64,000 nucleotides of DNA from Chlorops oryzae. Lineage: Eukaryota; Arthropoda; Insecta; Diptera; Chloropidae. Of this stretch, positions 1-11,760 are shown in pieces. Position numbers and translations under genes: made by a program. How positions within the stretch are numbered: the stretch's first letter is position 1; the number at the start of each line of letters is the position of its first letter. The notes below the pieces were generated by a model. The model did no database searches, was not told the origin of the DNA, and saw only the letters and a list, made by a program, of their open reading frames with translations. The stretch covers positions 98,012,481 through 98,076,480 of the forward strand of contig CM035807.1 in NCBI GenBank assembly GCA_020466095.1, written 5' to 3'.

Positions 1-1796
1 TTCCTCAGATTGTGATGAGATCGATGTGAAATAAGAAAGTTTCTCATAAAACTATCATTGTTAAATGTGTTTCTATTGACAAGTGAAATAGAAGAAAGCC
101 TAAAGAGAAGGATGTGATCAATATGATGACATTAAATAAAATAAAATAAAATAAAATAAAATAAATAAAATAAAATATAAAAACAAATATAGCAAAAAAA
201 AATGAATAAATAAATAAACAAATTCAAATAAACACGCAACATAAAAAGGCTGAAATAAGCCACAAGTCCCATCCAGATATTGTGACTCATGTTGCGAAAA
301 TTCCGGAAATTTTAATAGTACACAATATAAATCTTCGCGACGTCCTTTAACTATTGCCATCAAACTCATTATTATGAAATCCAATACAATTTCATTTAAT
401 GTTTATTATTCGAGAATGCTCTTGACATGGACAGGATTCGTGCGCACAACAGCACAAGCGTTTAAAGCACTCGGAACGCCACAAATTCGAACGAGGAAGA
501 TACCATATTACAACGTCATCAACGTCAATGTCTAGGGTCCACATTTACTCGTAGCTCAACATTCAATCAAATGCAAATAGATGGCTTAGATGGGGAAAGA
601 AAAGCGGATCCCATTTGATCAATAGACTTCATAGTCCTTACGATGGTCCGTTCCATAGAATTATATTTTTTTTTTTGCTTTTTTGATGTATTATTTGAGT
701 GAGTGAACGCTGGTGACTCAACCGTAATGCTTCGTTCACGTCGGGACGGCCTTGATTTCATCCATAGGCATATTCACATTTCCATCCAAGCACCGTACAA
801 CCAAGTGTTGACATCATTTTCATCCATTTGATTTAATTTCAAGAGCGTCGTCGTCCTTGACAAGTTTGAAATTTATTAAATTACTTTGCAAAAGGACATT
901 CAAAAGTTTCGGCTTGCCTGAATTTATTAAGCCGTAGCGAAAATTGAAAACCGTGCCAAATTTTTCTTTTTTATATAAATAGTTATTGCTTTTAAATTAC
1001 TGGCTCGACTCGAAGGCGATAATTTAGAATGCTTAAGGTGTAGGGTTTCGATCATAGAGGTGTATAAAGTTATATCTCCTCTCTCTCTCCCTCCCTCTGT
1101 CTCTCTCTCAACTTATTTGACCTTGACATGAAACCTGCCACTGCCAGTAAAGCACATCATCCACAATAATAAAGCAGAGAAAACGACGTGAATTGAATTT
1201 TCAAAAAATTAGCTCCAATCAACCACAATAAAATGGAATTTCATCGGAAAGGAAAGGACATCGGTGTTTGGAAATGTCTTCGCATTTGAATTCCGCGGCA
1301 ATGTTGCCATAAACTATGAGGGTAATCAAGATTATTTTGGTTGCATATCCCTTTGGCACGTATTACTTTAAAATGTCCTGCTTTGACACTCGTGGACTCG
1401 TTCAGCGTGTAAGGAGAAATTGAGGATCATCCTTTGAAACGACTGCAGGCGGCACAGGCATAGCACAATCAGGATTTTCTGCTGGTTCAACCACAACGAC
1501 AATTGCCACAGACATCACCTGACCAAGCATCTGCTCGCTGCATAGAATCATCGCCACGTGGAATCACTTACAGATGATGTGGGGTAGCGGAAAACGTTTT
1601 CCATTCACAGAATGCCGCACCCGATGAGGTAGGACTGCAAAATAATTTTTGTCGCTTGAGAGCGATTGGATATTTTTTTATCTGCCAGGCAAGGATAATA
1701 AAAAAGCAGGACTTGTTGCGCTTGATTTTGATTACAGGATGACACATTTTTCTGGTAATCGAATGTTAACCAAATGTTGACTCCAGTTTCTGAAAG
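1..1796. other. intergenic, no gene seen
   Basis: I see no credible coding exon here. The stretch holds an AATAAAAT-type simple repeat near 140-185, an A/T-rich tract near 660-675 and a CT-rich microsatellite at about 1074-1110. The short open frames lack codon bias, splice context or recognisable motifs. Confidence 0.6.
141..185. repeat. (AAATA)n simple repeat
   Basis: Tandem AAATA units with occasional shorter units. It is low-complexity sequence, and the hydrophobic open frame on the opposite strand is a by-product of it. Confidence 0.8.
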
Positions 1797-2124
1797 AACG
1801 GTGTACTCTGTCCTTGCGGACACTCCTCTTAAGCGAATACTTTTCGGGAATGTTTTAGTATTCTTTCTTCTCAAATAGCCAGCGCCGGTTTTAGCACTGA
1901 CAGCGCCCTATGTGAGATTTAGTCCGCGCCCTCTAAATAAAAATGAAATTCACTCAAAATAGTGGTTTGGTTCCCCTTTATATGCGGCGCCCTGGGCGGT
2001 TGCCCCACCGCGCCCTACCCAAACGCTGCCACTCCAAATAGTTTCCTCATAAGCGGACACCTCTGCTAAGCGGACATATTTTTCTGGCCCGTAGGTGTCC
2101 GCTTAAGAGAGAGTACCTACACTG
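1797..2124. mobile_element. small DNA transposon (GTGTACTCT / CACTG ends), interrupted
   Basis: The left end reads GGTGTACTCTGTCC and then GCGGACACTCCTCTTAAG. The right end reads GTGTCCGCTTAAGAGAGAGTA and then CACTG, so the arms are inverted copies. It belongs to the same family as the elements at 3103-3464 and 18871-19005. The CAGTGTACTCTC-type ends recall pogo/Tigger-like MITEs, which is inference. No transposase is present. The middle is interrupted by a separate insertion at about 1880-2033. Confidence 0.65.
1880..2033. mobile_element. hAT-like MITE inserted inside another MITE
   Basis: About 150 bp, GC-richer than its surroundings, starting CCAGCGCCGG and ending AACGCTGCCACT. It sits between TCAAATAG and CCAAATAG, which look like an 8-bp target-site duplication. 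The related element at 18.9 kb carries the uninterrupted site CTCAAATAGTTTCCTC. A remnant of the same right end appears near 2868-2905. An 8-bp duplication and CAG-type ends fit the hAT superfamily; the superfamily call is inference. Confidence 0.6.
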
Positions 2125-3102
2125 TATTTTGTAAATGTAGTAACTCTTAATGTTTCATCAAATATCGCTCGGAGGCGATTATTGTACTCCAGGAACTTGT
2201 CCAGTTATGTTTTTCCTTCATAGTAATAAAAGAATTTTCAAAAAATTCATTCTGGATTGGGAACTATGGGCCAGAAATTTTAAAAAGAGGTGAAAAAGTC
2301 ATAAAAATTTTTTTGATTTTTTAGCAATTTTCGGCTTCGAGATGAACGTTTTCTCGGATGGGTTAGTACTAAAGCTAAAGCTTTTTCCAATTCATTGCTG
2401 AAACTCTATAATAAAGAGGAAAATAAAAAAAATATTCAACGGCTTATGAGACATGACCGTAAATAATTGCGCAACTTAATTCTCGGCCTCCATTTTTCAG
2501 ATCGGAAAGGTGCTGAGATGACAAACCCACACCTCAGGATGAGCATGAGCGAATCCGAAAAGAGGCAAACGGAGGTTAGGAGAAAGGGAGGAAAGCTAGT
2601 TTTGAGTATTATTCTAACAGAAGCTGAGAGAGGAGGATTAAGGGGATATATGTGTGTATGAATCTCTATCAATGAACAGTTTTAGATTCAGGAAAATCAT
2701 GGCATCAATTATAGCCGTTCCCTTAATTGTTTCGGTTTGAGAATCCCTTCATTTCCATTACAAAAAGTTCCCCACTTCATTGAGATTCTTACAAATCTCA
2801 TCATGTATTGGGATCGAGATTTTTTCCCCACGCCCAATTGTAGTTCTGGGTTTCCGGAGGCCTAGGCACCCATGGTGGTTGCGCCACCCAAACGCCGCTA
2901 CTAGTGAATTGTCGCTACTAGTACTATACTAGTACTATAGTAGCAGTTGAATATTCTCAAGGGAATGGGCATATCCCCTTATGTTTAATAGTCTCCAAAG
3001 GAAAGCTATTTAATGACAGGGATTTTTAAAATCCCGAGCCGATCTTCTCGAACCAGAAGTCGCTTTGGTCGTCCAATGAGGTATACACTCAAAGACCGGG
3101 TA
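2125..3102. other. intergenic, no gene seen
   Basis: No supported gene. A partial copy of the GC-rich hAT-like end occurs near 2868-2905. The two overlapping open frames on opposite strands at 2436-2672 mirror each other and show no homology I recognise. Confidence 0.5.
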
Positions 3103-3464
3103 CAGTGTACTCTCCCTTAAACGGACATCTACGTGACCGAAAAATATGTCCGCTTAATAGAGACCCGAGTTTTGTAATTTTTTTTGGTAATTTTGATTTT
3201 TTTGGGCTTGATTTGGGCTCGGTTTGGGCGCGTTTTTGTTAGATTTGGGCTTGGTTTGGGCTCGATTTGTGCGCGGTTTGAATGTTGGGCTCGATTTGGG
3301 TGCGTTTTGATTTTTGGGCGTCATTTGGGCCCGATTTGGATCTGCATATTTTTACTCGGGGATGTCTAGAGGCTTAAGAGGAAACTATTTAAGGAGAGGA
3401 AACACTAGAGTATTCCCAAAAATCGTTTGCTTAAGAGGAGTGTCCGCAAGGAGAGAGTACACTG
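3103..3464. mobile_element. MITE with CAGTGTACTCTC inverted ends
   Basis: The left end CAGTGTACTCTCC is followed by TTAAACGGACAT. The right end reads GTGTCCGCAAGGAGAG and then AGTACACTG, giving imperfect terminal inverted repeats of about 25 bp over 362 bp. A TA precedes the left end. The inside is a G/T-rich tandem array of TTTGGGC-like units at about 3200-3345 and has no coding capacity. Same family as the copies at 1.8 kb and 18.9 kb. Confidence 0.7.
3200..3345. repeat. degenerate TTTGGGC-type tandem repeat
   Basis: Repeated GATTTGGGC and GTTTGGGCGCG motifs inside the MITE at 3103-3464. They create a spurious Gly/Leu/Phe-rich open frame. Confidence 0.65.
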
Positions 3465-6400
3465 ATATAATTATCAGACCCTCATTCTGAGAAGCCTTAG
3501 CGTTGTTTCAAAAATATCGCCGCTCTTTTTAAATTGACCCGTAGGAAATGTGGAAAAACTAAATACATGGATTTGCTACATTTTTCAAGCACTTTTAGAA
3601 ATTTGGTTCGGATATTAGTAGATACATGTTGCACCGTGTTACTCAATATCGTTTTTAATGTTAAGCTGGTTCAGGTAATTACAGGGCTTAGATATTCGTT
3701 ATTTCTTTGAGGAAATTGATAGGAAATGGTATTTATGGCAAGATTACTGACTCGAAAAAAACGTTAAAACCGAACGTATTAACATTAGCGTCTAATAAAA
3801 TCAGCGAATTAGTCTCGCCTGATGAAGATCAGTAAGCGAAATTACTCAATTGAATCCCAAGGACCGCATGACATTGCAGAAAAATGTAACTGGAATGAAG
3901 GCAGATTTTTTGAGAATGACTTGGACTTTCCGATCTTGAAGTTCAATATACCTACATACTTATAATATAAGCCTCATTTATGCTAACTTACTGACAAAAC
4001 CAAAAGTCGAAGGGAAGTGGAAGATTATTTCGTCTAACGAATGAGTTTTTCTGTGGCAAGAGAAGTAAAGATTTATCAAAGCAAAAACCAAATTTACCTT
4101 CATTTATTCTCGGTGCATTCTGACATTCTAATGAATAGCATTTTGAGAAATCCATTCAAATTTTGCCAACTCTCAATGTTGATTAGAACGCTTAGGAAAA
4201 GGATTCCTTATATGTTCATATCCGCTAACAACAAGGAGCAACAACGACAACAAGAACAAAATCGAAAATTCTAAAATGCTCTTTTCACTTTCACGGGTCA
4301 GAAGATTTTACCATCCACACACGTATGCCGATAATTTGTTGAGTTGAGCAAAACATGTGCGCACAGGAGTCCCCTTGCGAATGTCATGGTCAAATGTACG
4401 AGCACGGCACGTGTTCCAAAGGAAGCACCTACGGCTGCATGAGAATCAACTTTGGCGCAGTATTGAAATACCTGAATAATATTACCACCTATGTAAGTAG
4501 CCGAAATACATGTCTGATTTGAAGCATGTGACGGATGTGAGTCCTTTCGCCATTGCCTTTGACAGTGCCCTTGCACGATAGCCTATTGCGTCGCACAGTG
4601 GAGCGTCTCCATACATCTCGTGGCCAAAAATGGATGGAGTTATGCTAGAGCAATGAAATTTGGCATGGAGGTTTTTTTTTTAATAAAATTAAGAAACTTT
4701 GAAAAAAATTAAGAAATTCGAACCAATCCAAACCCCCGCCCCCCCTGTAAAGGGGTGACCCCAATTCCGAAATTGTAGTCCTAGAAGCTTGAAATTCGGA
4801 ACAGAGTTTACTGTTGTGCTCCAAAATTGAAAAACCTAATTTAAATTTGCTACCACGCCCACTTTTTGTGCTGCGCCCACTCAATGTTAGTAAATAAAGT
4901 ACTTCTTAAACTCCCAAAAATCGCAGAAAATATTAATGAATGATATTTATTTGTAAAATTTAAATATGTATTTAGCACAGAAAATAAAAAAACACGGTAC
5001 AGCCCTAGGGGATGTCTTTTAATTACGTAGGATTTTATTACTGTTTTCACGTTCGTGTCTTAAGTCTTTGCGTACACAGCTCTAACATAAAAAGCGAGAG
5101 AGATAGAGCAAAGACTTAAGACGCGAACATAGTCTTTCATAATAAATGTACAACGATTAGGAGCCTAAAATATCAACAAATTATGTTATATTAACATTTC
5201 CAATTTCATTTAAAACTGTTATAACAACAAAAAAACCGTTATTCTAAACATCTTTACAAATTTAACGTTTGAATAAGTCCTTTTTTAACTCCTATACTAC
5301 ACTTGTTTTAAGCGTATTTAATGCACCCTCAGAAAAAGTCTCATAATGAAACTGCAGGGCTTTTTACTTATTTTTTTTTTTCATTTTTAGATCGCACTGT
5401 CAGTAACAATATATAAAAAAATAGGGAAGATCATTTTCATTATTTTTTTTTAAACTAGATTTGAAAATTATCAAAAAATTGTAATATTCCCTTGCAAAGC
5501 CCACAAATCGAACAAAAATTTCACAATTTTGGATTTTTATTTTTATAAGGTACATATTTTTTTTTCAACAAAATAGATTTTCATCTTTTAATTAACATAT
5601 TATTTATCTAGTTCTATAGTGACCTGACACGCAAAATAAATTATAGGCATATGTTATATATTCGCAAAGTTACATAGTGCATTAAAGGACATCTGAAATA
5701 GCCATCAAAACTTGCGAATCTTCAAGCAAATTCTTTCAATAAGTATTTTGTTTTGTAAAAAATAGTAGTAAAAAAAGTATATATAAAAAAACTAGAGAGG
5801 TCTTTTTTCGTAAAATTTTTTTAATTTTTTTTTACAATTGAGATTCAAATCTTTTACTCCCAAATACTCAATTTTTCTAACTAATGCTACTTTTTATGAT
5901 GATTTAAATTCAAAAAAAAAAATTTTGGATATATATTAAAATTTTTTTATTTTTTTCATTGATATATAACACATATATGTATATTTGTAAATGTTTGGTG
6001 CACAAATTTTTATTAAACCTTACGCATATCGAAGCGATACTCGCCTTAGCAAAACTGTGCCTCGTACAATGCGTAACTTTAAGGGCGTAAAAAATTTTAA
6101 CTAAAATACGTACGGATTTGAAATTTGGCATTTTACTTATTTAGAGTATTCTGAAGGATAATGCAATAAAAAAAATTTCGGAACGGATACTTTTGATTTT
6201 GATCATTTTTTGGCCGCAAGAGTGACACTGTGCGTCGTGTTGTCCAACAATCGGCGGTCGGGCACCTATTTATGAATTCCGACAGCAGCCAAAGCCAAAT
6301 GCAAACAACATCAATAAAGCCCCAAAAGAACCAAACACTGCTTCAAAAAGCAAAAACTATACATATATGTAAGTATATACACATATACATACATATATGT

Positions 6401-7933
6401 ATGTTATATAAACGAATGCGGACAGCCGTAAATCGAGGCATGTGGTGGAATCGCTTGCGGTGCGGGGCACGGGGCACTCTGTGAGTCAATAGCGATTAAA
6501 ATTTTTTGGCCAAATATAGATATGTCTTTGCGGTTATTGTTTTTATGTTAGTGCTTTTTACTTTTATTCGCATTGTTTTTGTTATTGTTGTTGTTGTTGT
6601 TGTTTTCTGTATGATGTGCCAGCTCGAGCTTCAATTGGTGGCACTCCTTTGCGGACGCGGCAGCGTAATTGCAAAGCAACACGATATTGAAATAGTTACT
6701 GGAATGGAAAGCTGAAATTGAAAGCTCCTTTGCTGAGGCTCTCGTGCTGCAGTTTTGGCCAAGGGTTCGCGTATCGACGCTTGGATTTTTATTGTACACT
6801 ATGGAATAAATTTATGGAGTTTTTATTGCTTGAAACAGGAGGGGAACTAACACAAACTTTGACCTTGACTTCTCGTGTTTGCAACGTTGTAATTACGCTG
6901 GCAAACTCTCAGAATTCGATGCGAATTCTCATATTATATTCGTGCATCCGTATGTTTCTACATACATATATATGTATATATACATACATGTGTAGGAACA
7001 GATTGGATTTTGATCAAATACTCATTTAGAATCAGGCCCGTGTTGAAAGGCGGTTTTTGGTCTTCAAACCCCATCCCCATTTGATCCCATACGATACGAT
7101 ATACTTCTGTTTCATCACTTCATAGTATTTTGTTTTTGTCAGAAAGAGATACCTGTACCGTAGCGTGATATTTCAGTGCCGGGGGAGCGATGGGGGCACA
7201 ATGCAGGAAATGTCCGCCCCTCCAACCATCCTCAACAAAAAAAAAAACCTTCATAAAAATTGAAATATGATTTGACGCCCCTCTTCGACCCTCTCCCCCT
7301 CGCTACGCTACTGCCTTTAGATACAGCAGTGAGAACAAATAATAATTGCCTGGTCATATTTCGTTTTGGTAGGCGTGGCGTGTTCCGGATTGTACGTCCA
7401 AACAGCCTTACGTCATTTAGTCGTCTTCGGACAAACCTATTTGATAAATTCAGTCCGAATTCGGAGTAAAGTTCATTCGAAAATATCGCGAGATGACATG
7501 TTTTATAAAAGTAGATGCGTATTTTGGGAAAACGACCATAAGCTATAACATTCCTTCATACTTAATACTTAATTATGGATAAAAAAAAGATGTCCTTCAT
7601 TGACTTAAGAATTAAGCAGTTTTTAATTGATTTCTGAAAAATTCTATTCCAGTGTCTTCTGAGGTCTTGGAAATGACCGATTGAATTCTAATGACATTTG
7701 TGTGGAGACAAGCGCTGCAAATCGGATGCTGTTCGGTAGTTAATATAAACCCATTCGTCCCTACGGAAGAAATTCATTGGAAAAGGACCGCAATGATAAC
7801 AATCCGCATGAAAAATTCATGTGCAAAGAGAGCATTATTCAATACTGCAGAAAAACTTACAGGTAATGAAATTGTTTTCTTGCTTTTAAATATAAGTATT
7901 TCTTTTTATACATAAATATGAAAATAGACAATA
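3465..7933. other. intergenic, AT-rich, no gene seen
   Basis: No supported coding exon. It contains long A/T homopolymer-rich stretches (5160-5960), a hairpin at 5052-5128, TATA/TACATA simple-repeat tracts near 6360-6400 and 6960-6990, and a GTT microsatellite near 6575-6603. A possible hAT remnant lies near 7176-7317: it starts CAGTGCCGGGGG and ends with the inverse of CAGTAGCGTAGCG. Confidence 0.5.
5052..5128. repeat. short inverted repeat (hairpin)
   Basis: The arm GTTCGTGTCTTAAGTCTTTG at about 5052 pairs with CAAAGACTTAAGACGCGAAC at about 5108, with one mismatch and a loop of about 35 bp. It could be a tiny foldback element or a structured regulatory site; nothing else marks its role. 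Confidence 0.6.
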
Positions 7934-8406
7934 CCCAGCAGAAAATGTCACTATAGACACGGCGGCATTTCTCTATCGAATTTTTCAATGGGTTCAGCGA
8001 CTACTTGTACCCAGGCAACGCATTACTGCAATACACATTTCCCATTACATGTCATTGGTGGTCAACAAAAGTTCGTGGTACTGTTGACATGGTGCCGTGT
8101 CACTATCGGATTTTCAACAGTAATGGCGATTTGTTATGCCTCTAGCAAGGCAATCTCCTATAGACATTTTGTATGGGCATGGTATTGAATGTCAACAGAG
8201 CACAGAAAAACGAAACAAACTAGACGATCTGGCGACTGCTGCATGACATATTGATACAAAAATGCTATAACTCGTTGTCCACATTATTTTTCTAGTACCC
8301 CAATGTAGAGACGCTATGGACGTTGGTACCTGTTGACATACCTTCTAATTGGTTATATTGAAACAATATCGCCAAAGCAAAATTCGACCCCTTGCTTTCT
8401 GCTGGG
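7934..8406. mobile_element. non-autonomous DNA transposon, CCCAGCAGAAA ends, TA duplication
   Basis: The left end TA-CCCAGCAGAAA and right end TTTCTGCTGGG-TA are exact inverses flanked by TA. The element is 473 bp with no transposase. The TA target duplication and length fit a MITE of the Tc1/mariner or another TA-inserting superfamily; the family name is uncertain. Confidence 0.75.
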
Positions 8407-8756
8407 TAATTAATAAAAAGTAGGAAGTATTGTAATCTCAGTTCAGATTCTGTTGTCTATTAACAACCGAAAATTTCATTTAATGGTGGTTATTCTTTGG
8501 CCGATCTTTGTTTTCCATAGCGTTTAAGTACACAGCAGAGCCATTGAAGAAATCGCCTCTTTTTTTTCAAACTGAAAGTATTCATATCATATAATTTATT
8601 GATGCATTGGTTCATACATGCGTTGAGTTCCTAATGGGAACTTGGAACTATTAATAATAATCAACAAACGTCGGTATTCGAATGATCTCTCCCATTTTAT
8701 TTTTTTTTTACCGAACGCTTCTCGGGCCCTATAATCTATGCAATAATTATACTCTA

Positions 8757-8988
8757 CCCAATTCTGAATATTCCCGGGGAAAGAATTCCCGGGGGGAATT
8801 TACTTTTCTCGTGACTAAAATTCTTCTTTCTTAAATATTTGGAGGAATAAATTTGATGGGGGATGAGTAAGTATTTGACTCAGACCCATAATTTTCCTTA
8901 CTCTATCTATTTAAAAAGGGAGAATTTTAGTCTCGAGAAAAGTAAATTTCCCGCGTATTCGTTCACCGGGAATATTCAGAATCGGGCT
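8757..8988. mobile_element. MITE, family A (CCGATTCT-type ends), copy 1
   Basis: The left arm has TTCTGAATATTCCCGGGG and the right arm has CCGGGAATATTCAGAATC followed by GGGCTG. The inner arms carry ACTTTTCTCG and CTCGAGAAAAGT. The centre shares CATAATTTTCCTTAC with the copy at 22151-22364. No coding capacity. Confidence 0.7.
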
Positions 8989-9349
8989 GTATATGTAAAA
9001 TCAATGTTGAAGATTCACGTAGACTGTTGCGACTGCAGCACATAAATTGGGGGGTACGACGTTGAAATCGACTTGCCGCTTCACTGAAAATATGAATTTT
9101 TTCTCAACCGAGTGATGCCGGGCAATAAGAGTGTAATGCGTATTTATTTGCATGCTTTGGAAATACATATGTATGTGATATCGATTGTTGAAATTGCATG
9201 TCATGGGAAAATGATGTATGGATCTCTTAGAGAAGCAATTAAAAATATTTTGTTTGAAGAATCTGTTTTATTTGAATATTCCCTGGGAAATTTTTCACTA
9301 GAAACTTTTTTCCACGGAAACAGGAAGTCTTCTGAGCATCAATAAAGAA

Positions 9350-9489
9350 TATGATGACCTTTGCTTAAAAATGTTCGATATTCTTGACTCCTTTATTATA
9401 TTCCCTTCCCAGTGTGATAAGAATGGAAGAATTTTTTTCAAATCCGTACGGAAAAATTTCTCGGGAATATTTAAATTCGGGCTGAATAT
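9350..9489 (-). mobile_element. repeat family B fragment (inverse copy of 35330 element)
   Basis: Read on the minus strand it begins ATTCAGCCCGAATTT and carries TCCGTACGGATTTGAAA and CACTGGGAAGGGAATATA. These match the plus-strand copy at about 35328-35460 in order. The start resembles the end of family A, suggesting related termini. Confidence 0.6.
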
Positions 9490-9737
9490 ATCAACTTGAC
9501 AATTTCTTAAAAGAGTTGTGGTGTCCTCATTTCAGTTGAATCTATCAAAAATGAAGGACAAGCTACAGAGCCGATCGACTCGGATATAAGCTATTGCTTA
9601 TTTTAATGTATTCTAGAACTTGACTATGATAGACTCCCTGCTCACTGCACACTACTAGAAACTAGACTCTAGAGATATTGCTACAGTATAAATTTCACAC
9701 AAACGATATGATTACATCACATAGAAATCATTGAACT

Positions 9738-9743
9738 TTTATT
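9738..9743 (-). terminator. polyA signal of the TMEM230 gene
   Basis: AATAAA on the minus strand, about 107 bases beyond the TMEM230 stop codon. Confidence 0.55.
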
Positions 9744-9849
9744 TTAAAATAAATATGACCTTAAACTATTCTTAAAAGTTAAAATGGCAGAGACTTTTGG
9801 TATAAATGTGTAGAACTAGTTTTCCTTTTTTTTGGCTCGAGCGACGTCA

Positions 9850-10375
9850 TCAGAAAATCGGAATCTCATCGAAGGTGAAGCCGTCTCGCTTCAAACAAAT
9901 CCAAAATAGAATATAGCCATAGTATGAGCCGGGAATGAACATCAGAATTCCAAGAATGAATAGCGGCCAGGCACGATCCTCGTACTTTTTATCTATATAT
10001 CCAGTTGAAATCAAAATTCCCAAACAAAGGCAGACCTGCACAAAAGAAAGAATGATTCATAATAAAAAATTGTCTAATTGCTTATTTTGGGTACTCCTTC
10101 TCTGCTTCTTTAGCAACAATACTCGAACAGTTGGAGTTGGGTGGCAGTACCACAGTAGGCAGAAAAAATATCAGAACCTCAGAAGTAGATACTCCTTCCA
10201 TAAAACTTACCATACCAGCCACCATAAATGCCATTATAAAAATTATAGTTTTCCAGGGCACTTTTTGGGGTCTTTCATCTTTGAATTGTTCCTCAACGAA
10301 TCCATCAGGTATATCCTTTTCGGATTCTTCCGTTGGTAATTTGGAATAAACCGTGTTATTTCGACGTCTTGACAT
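9850..10375 (-). CDS. TMEM230: TMEM230-like transmembrane protein (two exons)
   Basis: Exon 1 is 10375-10211 (55 codons) and ends at the donor GTAAGT. Exon 2 is 10035-9850 and starts after TTTTGTGCAG. The phases match and give a 116-residue protein; human TMEM230 is about 120. Residues 11-14 are YSKL. A KVPWK motif precedes the first hydrophobic helix (about residues 43-66). A second follows a short DRAWP loop (about 77-99), and the protein ends in DEIPIF. This order (Y-S-x-L, K-x-P-x-K, GYI, DRA-P, GILxFxPG, DDIP-like tail) is that of TMEM230. The family is a two-helix protein of secretory and endosomal vesicles, linked in mammals to synaptic vesicle trafficking. The start is the only ATG at the head of the conserved region. 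It is transcribed away from TMEM214. The assignment is strong; function in this organism is inferred. Confidence 0.93.
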
Positions 10376-10659
10376 TTTGCAAATTAACGTTCAAGCATTG
10401 TTTATTTACTTTGACACGAAACTTAAGGCAGACGTACACTGTGCTATCGGTATGGATACTTTAAGTGGTACACACAGCGCGGTTGCATAATTTGTTGCAT
10501 ACGAAATTGACCGTACAGAGTATTTGGTATTCACAATTGGACGGCAGACCAATTAAAAAGAATCAAAACTCTCTATTAATATATAAACTTAATAGATCAA
10601 ATGCTTTTTTCTTTTCTTCGCTTTCCTCATTTTCCCGGATTTATTTTTCCTTCCACTTC

Positions 10660-10829
10660 CAGAGTCAGACGTATGAATAATGTTTCGAAAACAACCCATT
10701 TGAATGGATGAGAGGAAAAGAGAAGCACAGATTTTTCCGGAATATTTAATCAAAGAAATCCTCTCTTTTCTTCGCACGTCTTTCTCTACTTAATTGTTTC
10801 AAAACATTTTTTCGTGTGTCTGACTCTGC
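10660..10829. mobile_element. MITE, GCAGAGTCAGAC family, copy 1
   Basis: The left end AGAGTCAGACGTATGAA and right end GTGTGTCTGACTCTGC are inverses. The internal order (GTTTC-AAAAC-CCAT, TTCTTCGCACGTCTTTCTC) matches the second copy at 48739-48912. About 170 bp, non-coding. Confidence 0.65.
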
Positions 10830-11760
10830 TGCACTTCTACTGAAAAACTTTGTACGAGTAAAGGATGAATAAGCCTCGCAAAAATGAATTTCGGATGTTA
10901 GACAAAGCTTTCACACAAGTAGTAACATCTATTGTTTGCTTTAATACAATGTCATTGTACCTAGAGCTACAGTTTCAAGAAGAAGAAAATCATGTTCCGT
11001 AGAATCAGGGCTGCCATCACAACAGCAGCGCTGGTAGTTATTATGCTATTTCAGAGCCCACACTAAGTAAAGCGTCACGGATGATTGAGGTTACACATGT
11101 TTGCGAAAATTTGTTCATTATCGAAATGTTCTTAACGATAGTAAATACGTGCATTTCGGCCACTTGAGCTGGCAAGTAATTAAAGAGTATAAGAAACACA
11201 TGGAAAAAATTGCAAGACTTTCGGACTTTGCTTTCGCCAAGAAATGTAATTGAAGTTTTAAGAAACTACAATACCATAGCAGCTTTTCAGCTTTTTTAGA
11301 GAAATAACATGGAATTAAGAAACTATACATACAGTGATTTATATTTTTAGATAAAACGACAATTAATTTAATTTTCATATAAAGAACTTAAGAAGTTTAA
11401 GTGTAATTTTGTCTCTCTCATATTTTCCGAGGCTATAGCGAATGTGCAAGTATATACGGCATATCTCAGTATAGCCCCTAAGGAGGAAAACAATACCTAA
11501 ATGATCTAAAGAAAAAATGTGGCATTTCAAGAACCCTTCAAACACATATTTTCACGTTCATATCATGTTTTTTCTGTATAATTCTTATATAATGCTATTG
11601 TTATTTGTATGCACGTCCACGTCTGGCGTATCGTTAGCAAATTATTTGACAACACATAGAAATGGCAACTCTGGTTGAATTGTTTTCATTCATTTCACTC
11701 ATTGTGGCACACCGGTTAACAAGTGCTTAGTACAAATTAAGAAAATAAATAAAAAGAAAC
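10830..11760. other. intergenic between TMEM230 and TMEM214
   Basis: No coding exon is supported. The last 120 bases or so before 11761 should hold the TMEM214 promoter and short 5' UTR, but I see no clear TATA box or DRE there. Confidence 0.5.

Noticed and set aside
3184..3369. Gly/Leu/Phe-rich open frame
   Set aside because: Produced by the TTTGGGC tandem array within a MITE.
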